DNA of 64,000 nt, taken from Sanderia malayensis. Taxonomy: Eukaryota > Cnidaria > Scyphozoa > Semaeostomeae > Pelagiidae. Below, piece after piece: positions 1-17,000 of the stretch. Where the stretch lies: contig RQOL01000616.1 of assembly GCA_013076295.1 (NCBI GenBank), positions 4,802,392-4,866,391 on the forward strand. Reading direction: 5' to 3'. Made by a program: the position numbers and the translations under genes. Numbering within the stretch: the stretch's first letter is position 1; the number at the start of each line of letters is the position of its first letter. Below the pieces are notes generated by a model. The model made no database searches. It was not told the DNA's origin and saw nothing but the letters and a program-made list of their open reading frames with translations.

Positions 1-942
1 GAATCTTCTTCTGTTACGCCGGGTGAAATCATCAGCCCTGAAGAGATCTTAATAGAAGATACTTCGGATAGCAACGCAAATTTGGTTGGAGACGGTGAAT
101 TAGTGGAAGGCACAGTTTCAAATTGTAAGATGCAAGTTGGTGGCCGAAGCAGTAAGAAAAGCCCATGGCTTATTGCCAGAGAACGTCTAAAGTCAATGAA
201 AAGACAGAAAATTGAAGAAGTTACCGACGGTTTGGCTGAAAATGCTGTTACCACCGAAGGAAATCCTGCAGATGGCATGAAAGAAAGAGAACGTGCTTCA
301 AAAAAGCAAGTCGTCCCCGGCCAAATGGAAAGTTCAAATTCAGATTTATCAAGAAGATACGCATGTCATATCGCCGAGGACAGTGTTTACAATCTTATCC
401 AATCGATGTCGTTTGAAACAAGTGAAGAGAAATTGCAATTCGAGCAGAAGGTTTTGAAAATGAATGCAATTCTTGAGGATGAGCTTGAGCTAATTAAATC
501 ACAGCATATGAGGCTGAAGGCTGAGAAATTTGAAAAGCAACATCCAACAAAAGAGGATAAAAATTCAGTAAAAAAAATATCTTCTTGGCTGAATAATTTG
601 CATTCTTTGAAGCCATTTGGCAGCATTGCTAAGGCCGATGTTCCTCAGATGTGTGCTACGATATTCAAAGATATTTTTGAAACCGTTTCCTTACAAAGCA
701 TCACACCGTCGATTTTGCGACGACAGAGTTCCGATTTAGAAGCAATTGAAGAGTTAGATTTGGAAGCAGAAGCGAATAGTTTCTATCTGGATCCGAACAA
801 GATGGATTTATCAGAGTTTGAAGATTTTACTACGAAGAAAATGAAGTTAGACGGTGGATTATGGTATGAAGATGGAAACAGTAGAAGAAAACTGTTGAAG
901 TACGATGCCTTGCCTCCGTCATTGAGCCTAAATAAGAAGTAG
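1..942 (+). CDS. 3'-terminal exon of an unrecognised gene (partial)
   Basis: The reading frame is open from the first base of the window to a TAG at 940-942, about 313 residues, so this is probably the last coding exon of a gene that starts outside. The protein is hydrophilic and rich in Lys, Glu and Ser. A basic stretch (SPWLIARERLKSMKRQKIEE) resembles a nuclear localisation region, a predicted coiled coil follows around the segment FETSEEKLQFEQKVLKMNA, and the tail is acidic (LEAIEELDLEAEANSF). I do not recognise a family and assign no function. The regular codon use and the strong bias of composition make real coding likely. The missing N-terminus, upstream of the window, is needed to identify it. 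Confidence 0.7.
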   Translation, partial: ESSSVTPGEIISPEEILIEDTSDSNANLVGDGELVEGTVSNCKMQVGGRSSKKSPWLIARERLKSMKRQKIEEVTDGLAENAVTTEGNPADGMKERERASKKQVVPGQMESSNSDLSRRYACHIAEDSVYNLIQSMSFETSEEKLQFEQKVLKMNAILEDELELIKSQHMRLKAEKFEKQHPTKEDKNSVKKISSWLNNLHSLKPFGSIAKADVPQMCATIFKDIFETVSLQSITPSILRRQSSDLEAIEELDLEAEANSFYLDPNKMDLSEFEDFTTKKMKLDGGLWYEDGNSRRKLLKYDALPPSLSLNKK

Positions 943-1274
943 TTCTGATTCAAACTTGTCATGCAGCTGAATTGATAACATAAAGAGGCGTTTGATTTAT
1001 ACATAACTATGTTTAAATTTGATTCTATTGACTGTGTCTGGTTGATAAATACATGAACTTGAATAATCAGCATTGAAAGCTAAAACTGTTTTACATTTGT
1101 ACACCTGCTCTGCACCTCCTCAGTAAATTGCTGCGTAGCAGAATTATATTTTGGCTAACGTCGGTGGGTAGGTAAGCTCGTTACATTGTATACAGGGACG
1201 CAATGTAATGAGTATGCAACGTGCAAGTCCAGAATTGAAGCTTTAATGTTTACTATCTTGTTAGTTCAACTCTT
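943..1274. other. 3' flank of the first gene
   Basis: Non-coding. It presumably holds the 3' UTR of the gene ending at 942. A short inverted repeat (TTACATTG ... CAATGTAA, 1181-1209) is the only structure I see. No clear AATAAA signal was found. Confidence 0.4.
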
Positions 1275-1430
1275 GTGGCGAAGTGGTTGGCACTTGTGCT
1301 TGCCACTCATGGAGTCACGGATCGATTCCACTGAGCTCCACTTCAAGTTGAGTTGAAGTTGAGTTGAAATTAAATGAGGGCCGGTACGCCGAGGATCTAC
1401 AAGAGAAAGTAGATCCCCGGCGTACCGGGA
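1275..1430 (+). mobile_element. tRNA-derived SINE head with attached hairpin
   Basis: Positions 1277-1345 look like a tRNA gene: a box A-like TGGCGAAGTGG at the start and a box B-like GGATCGATTCC about 42 bases later, as internal RNA polymerase III promoters are spaced. The arms do not fold into a clean cloverleaf, so it is more likely a SINE head or tRNA pseudogene than a functional tRNA. About 35 bases later (1381-1428) there is a hairpin of 11 and 8 base pairs separated by one mismatch, with an 8-base loop. I cannot place the 3' end of the element or see target duplications. Confidence 0.5.
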
Positions 1431-1970
1431 CTTTTCGTCTTTCCGAGAGAACGATTTTCCGGCAGAAACGCCGAAAAACCATCCGCGTATCGTACTCAAC
1501 TACTAACTCTGTTGGTACACCGGGGTGACGAGGCCAACAGTGCCGATCTGTTCACATATATCCAGCGACATCTGCTTGGTGACTCGCCACCGATAAATAT
1601 AGATACGGGAAAAATTTTATCTGGAATTGTGTGCACAGTCTTTCCAATTGTGGGCGTGAGTCAACACGCATGCGCATTCATCTCATTAGTTATATTTTGT
1701 TTACATAACTTGAATTAAATCTAAACTTTATCTGGTCTTGGACATTGAGACGTGTTGCTGTGATGTTTTCAGAGACATCATATGGAGGTGGGGGGTTGAC
1801 TCGGGTGGGCGGAAAGAGTATGGGCGGAGCAGCGAAAGATGTCTTGCTTGTTGCGAAGAAGTTCTACTTCCAAAGGCATTTTACATTTTCCTCTCTTTTG
1901 TTGTAAAGCATCCTGCATTTTCTTGCATTGTATTGCGAAATCTAGAACCACCTCATTCAACGTTTTCAAG
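1431..1970. other. Unassigned region upstream of U4 copy 1
   Basis: No supported gene. An open stretch at 1510-1650 (+) ends in a donor-like GTGAGT but has no convincing acceptor or family match. A minus-strand open frame (1778-1999) also lacks support. Confidence 0.3.
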
Positions 1971-2052
1971 AGCGCATGCGCTTTAACTTGCGCTCCCACG
2001 TCTAATGAATTTGCACGCGCGGACTGGTCACATTCGTTGACGTTGTTTCGTT
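1971..2052 (+). promoter_or_regulatory. U4 copy 1 upstream control region
   Basis: Comparison with the second U4 gene shows two conserved blocks. The 54 bases directly upstream (1999-2052) match in 51 of 54 positions and should contain the PSE-type snRNA promoter element. A GCATGC palindrome (1974-1979) is centred about 76.5 bases before the RNA start at the same distance as in copy 2, although the 19 bases between the blocks differ. That spacing suggests a distal element; the factor binding it is unknown. Confidence 0.6.
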
Positions 2053-2195
2053 AGCTTTGCGCAGTGGCATTATCGTAACCAATGAGGTCTAACCGAGGTG
2101 CGATTATTGCTAATTGAAAACTTTTCCCAATATCCCGCAAGACGACGTGAAATACCGTCGGCTTTGCAATTTTTGAAGGCCCTTTACAGGGCTCC
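2053..2195 (+). ncRNA. RNU4: U4 spliceosomal snRNA, copy 1
   Basis: The 143-base sequence begins AGCTTTGCGCAGTGGCA, as animal U4 does, and carries the U6-pairing stem regions, the conserved GATTATTGCTAATTGAAAA segment, the Sm-binding site AATTTTTG (2168-2175) and a 3' terminal stem-loop (GGCCCT/AGGGCT). U4 RNA base-pairs with U6 in the tri-snRNP and is released on spliceosome activation. The length agrees with the usual 140-145 bases. It is identical over all 143 bases to copy 2 at 4757-4899, and lies 391 bp upstream of the RUVBL1 start codon on the same strand. Confidence 0.96.
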
Positions 2196-2200
2196 TTACA

Positions 2201-2213
2201 GTTCAAAATTAAA
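2201..2213 (+). terminator. Candidate snRNA 3' box of U4 copy 1
   Basis: GTTCAAAATTAAA, five bases after the terminal stem, resembles the GTTT-AAA type 3' box that directs snRNA 3' end formation. It is conserved in copy 2, where flanking similarity then fades. Confidence 0.45.
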
Positions 2214-7336
<5,123 letters not shown>

Positions 7337-8784
7337 CCGATTTTTAATGCTCGAAGCAAACCCAGAACCTAAGTTACTCTTTAAGTGCCAAGCTCAAACC
7401 AAGGTGATGTATACATTTCTATATGCTACTGATCTTAAAATGGACATTTCGTGGTATTCTGTGACGTTATAGGGCTCGTCTTATCATTCTACAGTTCTAA
7501 GCATCTTAATAATCTGGTAGGCTAGCACTTTCATATGGGAGTTTGTTAAGTTGATGTTATTAGTAGTGCTGTAAGGCAAGACCCTTACGACGTTTCTTGG
7601 TTTATTTTCTATCAGACTCCTTTGCCAGGTCAGGAATCACACTGATGGGGCAATGGTTTTACAGTGTCGAAATGAAATGAAAATCCTACCAGTGATGATT
7701 CAGAGCATTGCTTTATTTTGAGACGGGATAGGCTCGCCGAATAGCTTAGCCAGACGGTTAGATATTTTAGTTAGCCAGAGAATGCGTAATGCGCTCCAAA
7801 GGGGGAAAGGATCTCAGCCTCTTAGAACAGATGAGAACAGATATCCCTGTGAAAAAGTCTCGTTTCATCTCCTTATACGGTGTCTTAAGTGTTCATCTGG
7901 TATCAGCTCAGGTGCTGTTGGGGAATGATCGATTTGAGAAGTAATTTTGAGAAAGAGTTGGTTTTGAATTCATTTGACTTAGGCTCGTCTGCGATTTTCA
8001 TGTGACCTTCACATTGCCTGCGTCATCAAAGGGGGAGGGGGGTTATACTCCGAGAATGACATAATTTGATGTTTAGTCTAACATCTTGTTGATCACGCGC
8101 TGCGTGTTTTACATAAGACGCATTAGTTCATGCGGTGTGCATGACTTGTTTCAATGTTGGCATGTTTCAATGTTCAATGTATGTATTGCTGCAAGAGCGT
8201 GGGGCAGAATGTTTTGGGATGACGTCACAGTCATCACAGTGAAATTGCTTTCAACGAAGTGAAGTATCCCCCAGGACAGATGTTTGCAATTTCCTACCGT
8301 ACTTCTGATGATCAGAGAGCAACGAAGATTTTACTGTGGACATTGCATGGATAAAGGTAGCTACACACTCTTTTATTTGAAGACCACTTGGAATAGTAAC
8401 ACACAACTCTATTGCATGTTTTGTTAGTCTATTATTCTATGTACTGGTAATACATATGTAGCTCCATGCATAATTCGTTTGCGATTTTAAATCGTGTTTT
8501 TTTATCGTAGTAATTTGTCAAAAATCAACATTTCGCACCGACCTCTCAAGTTGGCACGAGTTTTCATCTGTTTCCATGACGATCCGCATAAGCACGAGCA
8601 AGGTAATTATCTTTTACTTCCCAATTTGTGAAATGGTTAGTGCGCCTTCACAACTACACGTGATTCGATGCGCAGAGGTTGTTTTCCATTGGTGCATTTG
8701 GGTTGAGCTTCCTGCGTAAAAAGGACGAAATTATAGCTCAAAGGCAGCACGATGCCAAATGAGAATCTATACAGCTTGCACATA

Positions 8785-8796
8785 CAATACACACAC

Positions 8797-8829
<33 letters not shown>

Positions 8830-8886
8830 CATATATATATACATAAAGAAGTAATATATATATGTGTGTGTGTGTGTTACTTCTTT
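8785..8886. repeat. Alternating TA/TG microsatellite, palindromic
   Basis: Runs of CA, TA and TG dinucleotides alternate, and the second half is framed by AAAGAAGTAA (8845-8854) and its inverse TTACTTCTTT (8877-8886). The whole tract can fold back on itself. Confidence 0.8.
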
Positions 8887-8943
8887 AAAGTGAACTCTTG
8901 TTCAGTTTAGAGATCTTGATGCTCATGGAGAGTAGAGAACATT

Positions 8944-9111
8944 AGAAAAGAAGATAAACAAGCCACAATTTACACCAATACTCTGAGTTTCATGCTCTTG
9001 CGAGCAATCACCAGTTGGTCAAAGTAGGTTGTTTCTTTCAAACTGATGATTGTTCACAAAAGCATGAAACTCAGAGTATTTGTGTAAATAGTTTTTTTTG
9101 TCTTCTTTTCT
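8944..9111. mobile_element. Fold-back (MITE-like) element
   Basis: Two arms of roughly 80 bases, starting AGAAAAGAAGA and ending TCTTCTTTTCT, are imperfect reverse complements of each other, including a well-matched core ATACTCTGAGTTTCATGC. There is almost no loop and no open frame. The element sits between TA-rich repeats, so target duplications cannot be judged. Confidence 0.6.
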
Positions 9112-10412
9112 ATATATATATATATTACATACAATTGTTTATATAACCCATGGATTGCTTAGGATAATCATGCAGTGAATATTTTCAGTTGGTCTATTTT
9201 TGGAGACACGTTAATTGAAAAAATAAAATGGTTCTGTATATATGAGCAACTGGTTTTCAATAAAAGAGCACATTTCAGTGTTTCCTGTACTTTCTTTCGC
9301 AGTAATTTCGTTGCATTCTTGGTTGGTGGAAATCTGAAGCTTATGCTGTGTCGAATTTCGCGTCAAACATGCACCTCATATTGGCAATTGTTTAGCATTT
9401 GAAACCGAAATACCTCAGGCCTGTTATTGCTGTGTACAACAACTGAGATACTCTGTTACTGAATTCATATCTCTGGATTCTCTCGCCGTTCAATCGTGAC
9501 CTTCTTTCAGATTGCTTTGTCTCGTTAGCTAGACTACGGAAAATCCCCTTGTGCATTTCAGTCAGGTTGTTTCCTCTTTCCTAGGTTCGCTTTTGTCATT
9601 GCGCAAGACTGATAAACGTGGATTTCTAATTTTGCTTCTTCAACACGACTGGATAGAGTAAGTTTGCGTTTCTTACACATCTTTTTCAATTATCTTCAGC
9701 AATTGCTTAAACCTGCAGTTATTTTTAAGAAATATGCTTTGCAATTATGCTGTCGTACATTGCAATGATACTGCAAGCTCAGCCTACGATAATGACCAAC
9801 TCTATTTAGCCATGCACTGGAAGACTCTATAGTCATTCATTGGCAAGCCCTATTTAATTGTGCAACGGAAAACTCTATTTAACCGTGTTTTTCCATGCTT
9901 TCGTATTGTAAGTACAGAAAGGTTTCTAGCTGAACTTTTAAACCAAGGCCCCTTTGATTTACTGAGATATTGTTTGAGCGCTTTTCAAAGGCTTGCAGAT
10001 TTCTTCTTAGCCAGACATTAGCTTGCTCCCTCCCCAAATTTCAATGGAAGGTTGTCCGAATGCTTTCTTATCTGCTAACAGCAATAGTTATACAATTGCC
10101 TTCGAAAGTTGGCTAATATTGTTAATTACGTATAGCTTCTTTTTAGATTTGCGAAAGCCCGCTAGTCAATATCGTGGAAGTTTGTGTTTTGCCTGCCAAG
10201 TTTGAACGCGGAATTCTGGCGCGCGCTAATAGGTAAGCAGGTATCCACATTTCTCTGTTGATTTTTATCAGTTGAGCTATACTTGTTTATTGCACAAATG
10301 ACCACTGTGTGTAGTGTGGAACAGAAATAGTTGACCAACGTCATGTTCATAGACTAGAGTCCAGGCTCGTTGTCGTATATGTCGTAAGGCTATTGCGTTA
10401 GAGTGTATTAGT

Positions 10413-10524
10413 GCATCGGTATTAAAACTATTGCGAGATTGCATGGCTAATACGTGCATGCTTCATATGCATCGGTATTAAAACTATTGCGAGATTGCAT
10501 TGCTAATACGTGCATGCTTGATAT
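10413..10524 (+). repeat. 56-bp tandem duplication
   Basis: Two adjacent 56-bp copies beginning GCATCGGTATTAAAACTATT differ at only two bases, so the duplication is recent. Confidence 0.85.
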
Positions 10525-11141
10525 GTTTCTATATTTGATTTACGATTGGATTTGTGCGTTTACCATTGAAAGCCACTGATATAACTGACCTTCAATGATA
10601 AGTGCTGTTCTCATAGTCCTTCTAGAGAGGCATTTCTCGCATTCAATGGTAATCACATTGAAAGGTGCTTTGCACTGCATGCAACACTCTTGCTCCCAGT
10701 AAACGCTCATTATTGAAATTATTTGCGTTCATGACATATCCCAACGACTTGTGATCGAATTCCTTACAATCTAATGATTTAGAATTGCCATAATTCATGT
10801 AGATTAGCCAACAATGGCTTTGGGAATAAGCATTCTAACTCGCGTTGACTAGGTGAATTGGCCATTAACGTGTCACTAGCTGGATGTCTTTGTAGGTGGT
10901 ATTTTCAATAGAAATTACTGCTATTCGCTTCCTAGCATTAATCGTTGTGTTTCATAGACAGGAAACTTTACTAATCCCCAGAGAGAACATGTTCTCAAAG
11001 TTTTCATTTCTGAATATTATCTTCGTGAGAATATGTATCCGAGCGTATTATTGTGGAAATTCTAATCAGAGTGCTAGGCTGAGTCATGTTGCAACTTGTA
11101 GGTCAACGCATCGTCTATATAGCTTTCTCGTTCACTGTATA

Positions 11142-11328
11142 CTGTATTTCCTCTAATTAGCGCCCACCCTCTTTTAACCGCCCCCTCCAATAAACGCCCA
11201 CCCTAAAATCGAAAAGTGTGAACTAATTCTTAAATTTTCACTGTTTGGTTCAAATAATTTTGCCATATATTTTTCTAATTGTGCAAAATATTTAATAAGC
11301 GCCCGGGCGCTTATTAGAGGAAGTACGG
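11142..11328. mobile_element. TA-flanked MITE, family A (short copy)
   Basis: A 187-bp element with TA on both sides (11140-11141, 11329-11330). Its termini CTGTATTTCCTCTAATTAGC and the inverse of GCTTATTAGAGGAAGTACGG are inverted repeats, followed inside by CGCCCACCC-type tracts. It resembles the longer element at 46199-46645 in both termini and internal layout. Confidence 0.65.
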
Positions 11329-12179
11329 TATGTAAAGACAGATTGTTGCAGTTGGTTTGCTTCGTTATGGCCCACGGCGTGTACTTGTTTTCGACTGTTT
11401 TGATGCTATATGAGATGCTTACGTTATGTAACTGAGATGACGCATTAATTCGCATTGCCAAGCAACATCCCGTTGTCCCTCCTCCCATTTGAAAATCTTT
11501 TTGTTCAATGTGAACGTAGTCTATTCTATTGATGGTTAAATGTCTTCTGGTTATATGGGTCTTTTGTCACATGCACAGGTTGCTTGGAAACGCGTTTAAT
11601 TGCCCTGTTATGTTCTTGGAAATACAAAACTTAATGCTATGCGCACTTGAGGTACATTAATAGCAATAATGTGTACGTGGCATTGTTGATCACTGGGATA
11701 TTCCTCCAGCACCCCAATCTATCGCTTGTACAACTACCCAATTGTGCCCCTGCACCATGATCATGTATGTCCCCTTCTGCCAACTGCGTGTGATGTCTGT
11801 TATAGCGTATGAACGTATGGTACCCTTAGATTAGATATCAGTTTGGTTGTGACATGCTTAAGGGGTTAAGCTCGAGAAGTAGCAGAGTAAGAGAGACGGA
11901 AACCAACATTGGCTTCTAAAACTTAAATTTGACCATCGAGGGATGTATTTGAGTTTTCGAAAACGGCCGATGCTTTGTTCGCTTGAGCTAAATTCCCAGG
12001 TTTGTGCAATTATCATTTGCTTAATATAGTCGAGAAAAGAACACCTACCTGGCTTTTGAGTATTTTTCGAGGCGTGAATGACTACTGTGAGAAAAATTTA
12101 GTACATGCGTCTATTATTGGGACGGATTTCTATCGCATGTGGTCGTGCTTAAGCAACAAAGCAATGTAGTCGATCAGGG

Positions 12180-12220
12180 CTTTCACCTTTACTGAAGGAA
12201 TATCCCAGTAAAGGTGAAAG
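12180..12220. repeat. Perfect 14-bp hairpin
   Basis: CTTTCACCTTTACT and its exact inverse AGTAAAGGTGAAAG are separated by 13 bases. No repeat family or gene relation is visible. Confidence 0.6.
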
Positions 12221-14086
12221 GCAGTCCAAAGTCTTTCTTGGGTCGTGCTTTCTCTGTGTTACTGGCTAATTCAAGCCAAATTAGATTATGAAATCCAAGT
12301 AACCAGTTACAGAAATCGAATTTATATGCTCGTTTGTGCAATACCTTTGAGAAAATTAGCCGTCAATTGAAAGTTACACTGAAATGAATACTGTCTTCAA
12401 ACATGTAATAATTTCATACGCAAGCATCGTTTCGGGCTCGGGTTAATATATTTTGAGTTTGGTGTTCAATTGGTGGAATTTGTCTCAGAAGAAACCGCTG
12501 GCACTGTGACAACATTTGTTTATGCGTTGTTTTGCTATGAGGTTTCCTTCATTGTAACTTGCAGCAATCGCAGAGCTTTGGGCAAGACCTTTGCAGCATA
12601 GGCGCTAAGGAGTTTGTAGCAGAGTACGTGAAATTGAGACTAGCTTATATAGCATGACTAGGATTATGTTGTATAGTTACGCAGTGATTCAGTCGATGTG
12701 AATAGATGGGGCGTTTTTATTTTACGGTAATGCGCAAACTTGCACTGTAAGCTCAATACTTGAATTTGCTGCGAACTGTAGGGTATTATTCTCTGAGACA
12801 AAAGAATTGACGGTAGAACATGCTGGAGATGTTATAAGCTCTTTATATTGCTTGTAACTATTTTTGTTGTTGGCATTATCCGAAATACGTTATTTCAAGC
12901 TAAATATAGCCTAATGGAATTTTGTGCAGAAAGGTTGCAAATTTTTCCCCCCAAAGTCCGAATTGGTTGCTTCTATGCCAGTCAGTCTGGAAGCGACTGA
13001 ATGACTGCATGCATGTCCTACTAAACTTGCTCTGTTTCGTGGGAATAACTGAGGGTTTCTTTGCTTTTGAACAACACACAAGCTAATTTTGCAATATTGC
13101 GAGCTAAGTTGAATATTTGCTTTCGGCATGCATATGTAAACAATTGTCTTCCTCCTAATTAATTGGTTACAAACGCTATCTATATTATTCACGGTATACT
13201 GAGTCCATATGCTTGTTAGGCAATAACAACACTTTCAAATGTACATACTGGCGGAATGTTTGTTGCTAGCCGAGTTTCTCATGCATAAACAATGACTTCA
13301 TGGATGTTAATGACGATGTTCTATTGTTTGGCTTTACGTACATTTTAGCTTAGCTTGTTTTGTTCTAATTACATTACACCCTCCAGATGCGTCGTTCCAC
13401 ATAGTACAGCTTTTGTGTGGATCGACCCTAGTGTTGGTTTGATACATATTTGCCATGACCATCAGCTGTCAATTGGAAAATAATTATCGGTCCTTTCTGT
13501 ATATTACATTCCACGCAGCCAGTCTAATTGATAATCCAATATAAAACCACTGTTTAGTAGTTTGATTGCAGATAACCGCTCGACTCGGCTGTTTTGGACC
13601 ATTCTGCCAAGATTGTTGCACCAGCAAGACGCACCTTATAGAGCTAGAGGGATTTGATCATCTATAGATTACCACAACAACAGCTGCGACCTATAGTCAT
13701 AATACAGAAATCGTACAGACATTGGAGCTGTTACTACCACTACTGTTGCTTTAAAGAGACTGGCTCACACCATAATCGGATTTCTCGTGATTTAATGCAA
13801 GAATACGTTGGCTATCACACATAGCTTGGTGAAATTGTTCGTTAGAGTTTGACCCGTGATTAAAACGTCACGCAGTCTAGACCAGACCAACACCAAAGGC
13901 ATTTAAGCACATACTGTACAACAGCAAGGCTGTGTTTGTGTTCGAGTGAAATAGAGACGCAGCTATACGCACAGCTCGTTGGATGAAGATTGATACATTA
14001 CGAGTACATTTTCACAATATTATCTGAATATTTTCTGCAGAAGTTCATTCAAGTTGCTGCAAAATAATCTCATACAGACGAACGGA

Positions 14087-17000
14087 ATGAATCAACGTAT
14101 GGTGAGTGTATTACTACTGTTTATTATTACTGAATATTCGCTGCAATTGTGTAGTTTGCTTGCCCAACGAGTAAAGAATGCCTGCACCTATTATAAAGTC
14201 GTTCGCCAGCCTATGTGAAAATTGTGCATCAACTTTGACAACCACGTTGCTGCATTGAAAATATAATAAGTCGTTTTGTGCATTGTTCTCACTTGCAATC
14301 AATCGTTCGGTTACATAAGTACTGTGCACATACGATATATATGGCTCTTTGAAATGGTTTTCTATAGCTATTTATTTAGAGGTCAGAACCTTGTTGTTAA
14401 ACGTCTCGGATGCATGATGAGTTAACAAAGCAAACTACACTCGAACTGATGGTGAATTGGTTGATCAGTATTTTTATTACGTTTGGGCGTAAGTAAATTG
14501 CTCTGCGAGGCTTTTCCGCCGCAATAATAGCCTTACACTACGCAATTTAATTAGTAGAGATAATAACAAATACCTTTTTCGTTCTGTTTACATGCTCTCA
14601 TGGCATTGGGCTGTAACATAATTCAAAGTGTGAATCATCTACGCTTGCACAAGCGTATGGAATGATGCATTCTGTCCAAATGAATTTACCGATTATATTT
14701 CGTTGATTGTTCGGTCGTGTTGAATGCGTTGCAATTATAATCTCTGGAAACTAATTTCTATATGCGATTTTGGGTCAGACTGCAACCTTTGTTTCAAGCG
14801 AGATAAATTGAGACTCGAAAATGTGAAAAATTGAGAGAATTTGTAAGGATAATAAATCCTTATCTTGTACTTATTTATGGATGATCGTCTTGTTGTAATA
14901 TTCATTTTGTGCATATCTTCATCGATGATCTTTGATTTGAAAATGTCATTACGCCTTTCCATCCACCTCACAAAACATTAATCGCACCCAAAGTCCAAAA
15001 TTTAACGAATGTCGCTGAGTCAAGCCAACGTACTGAGATTACCGAATTTGCAGTGCATTTCAAACATTTTATACGCGTGAATAATACGGAACTTTCAAAA
15101 TTGTTTCTACCAGAATTGTACTCAGAGTAAGTGCATAGGAACGCAGGCGATATGAAATATTTTGGTGCTCATGGAAATGACCTGGTAGTTTACCAAAAAA
15201 TTGTAGAAATAGTTACATTGATAAAAGATTATGGATTTGTCGGATTTGGTTTATTAAATGTAACATTCGTTGAATCGAATTGTTCTTGGATTAAGTTTGA
15301 ATTTGCAAAATTCAGCAGATTTCGCAATGACGTGAAATAAGCGTAATCTCAAGCGAGGCCATACTGTTCTCAAATTCTTGGCTACAAGTTCAGTTTGCCA
15401 CGTTTGTAGGGTTTTGTTTTATAAAGATCTTGAGAGTGTGTTCCGTTATAAGAGTGAAGAAAATTTCAATTTCCCCATGTCTGCTTGTTTACAATAACCC
15501 TTGTTTACATTTTCAAGCTCGTCCAATCAATCTGCACTTTTTTTGATCACGTGGTAGCATTTGTGTGACATGATTGGTCGTTTTTGCCCAAATGGAAACA
15601 TGAAGGGTTATGCTGCTATTTTATATCCATTTCGTTCAGTTAAATGTGATTCCATAGCTTTTTTAAAGGCTCTTCGAATGTTTTAGTTTTTGGCGACAGG
15701 CGACTTATTCCGAACAGACATTTTAAGTCAGAAATGTTACGCACAGAAACGGATTAGCTAATTTGATTTGAGTAGAATTCGTTAATAAAAGTAATGACAA
15801 TTTTTCAAGTTAAAGATCAATTCACTGATCGACTCATTGATGGTGTTTGTGTAGAGCATGTAATGGCCCATGAAAAATCGAAATTTCCTGGGAATTTTTT
15901 TATAAGCACCCTGCTTTGGAAACCACCCCCCCTGCCGCGTCATCACCATTGACATTGGCGTTATAATAATCATAATAATCAAAGGATAATTGTTTCGATT
16001 TGAAAATTAGTTGGATATTGTAGTTGACTTATTTTAGATTAAATAAATGAATCCCAGCCAGTCGTATGATTGCTCTATATAGTTTCATTCAAAAGTTTAG
16101 TGAATCTCTTTCTCAATTGTATTTCTGTTTGGAATATCTGGAATATTTTTTAAAGCCCTTTCCTGAAAAGTCAAAACACAATATTATCAGCTGTTCTTCA
16201 TTCAGCCAGGCAGTCCCTTTCCAGTCGCAAAGACCATATCAATGATCATAACTAACTGCATAACTATATGGCTAGAGCATTTTTGTGTGCACATATCGAG
16301 AATTTGCTGCAGGAAAAGGACAGTGACTCAGTTCTGTGGTTAGTTTTTGTAGGTTATAACGAGTTTGTCCAGCATCTGTTGTTGCTGTCCGCATTATTGC
16401 CTGTTGGGATAATGAAGAGCTTAGCAGTCAGCTGACACCTTTCGTTGCAAATGTGTCACATACATCACTTTGATGAGTACATGTCTTAATTATGTACATT
16501 TCATAGTACGTGCCTTTTTGTTTAATACACGTGAGTGTATGACAGCAACTACCATTAATGCGAATTAAGGTGTTGTAATAGAACGGGCATAACATTCAAC
16601 CTCAAATGTAACACCAACGATGTTTTCTCATTTTCAAACGTAATAGATTAGAAGAGGTTTTAAACAGTTATTGACAATCTGGGTCCAATCTGGGTCTCAA
16701 ATGTGCAGGTTGAGTCTGTGATTGATAGTCAGCTTGCGGTAGGTGACTAGCTAAGAGTTTGCAGCGTGCATGTTTGTAGCAAAATGAAATAATGCATTTA
16801 TGTTATGTTCAAAGAGTATTGTGGCTTGCTAAATTACAGAGATGTAATTTGTGCAAGCATGCTAGCAAAGTCGCACAATGCTTTAAACAGCTATCATACG
16901 TTATTAATTACATTTCAAAGTGACCAGAATGATACAAAATGTTATTTAATTGTGAAAAAATACACGTGCTTTTGATGGCAAGGCTGTAGGATTTTTTAAT

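Larger units (their letters stand above)
7337..14040. other. RUVBL1 3' flank and gene-free region
   Basis: I find no supported coding exon here. Open frames are short and have no family resemblance. The contents are microsatellites, a fold-back element, a 56-bp tandem duplication, a MITE and a perfect hairpin, each listed separately. The RUVBL1 3' UTR and any FGF 5' UTR exons must lie within it but cannot be delimited. Confidence 0.5.

Noticed and set aside
1510..1718. Open stretch ending in GTGAGT upstream of U4 copy 1.
   Set aside because: No clear acceptor, no ATG and no recognisable protein; kept only as unassigned sequence.
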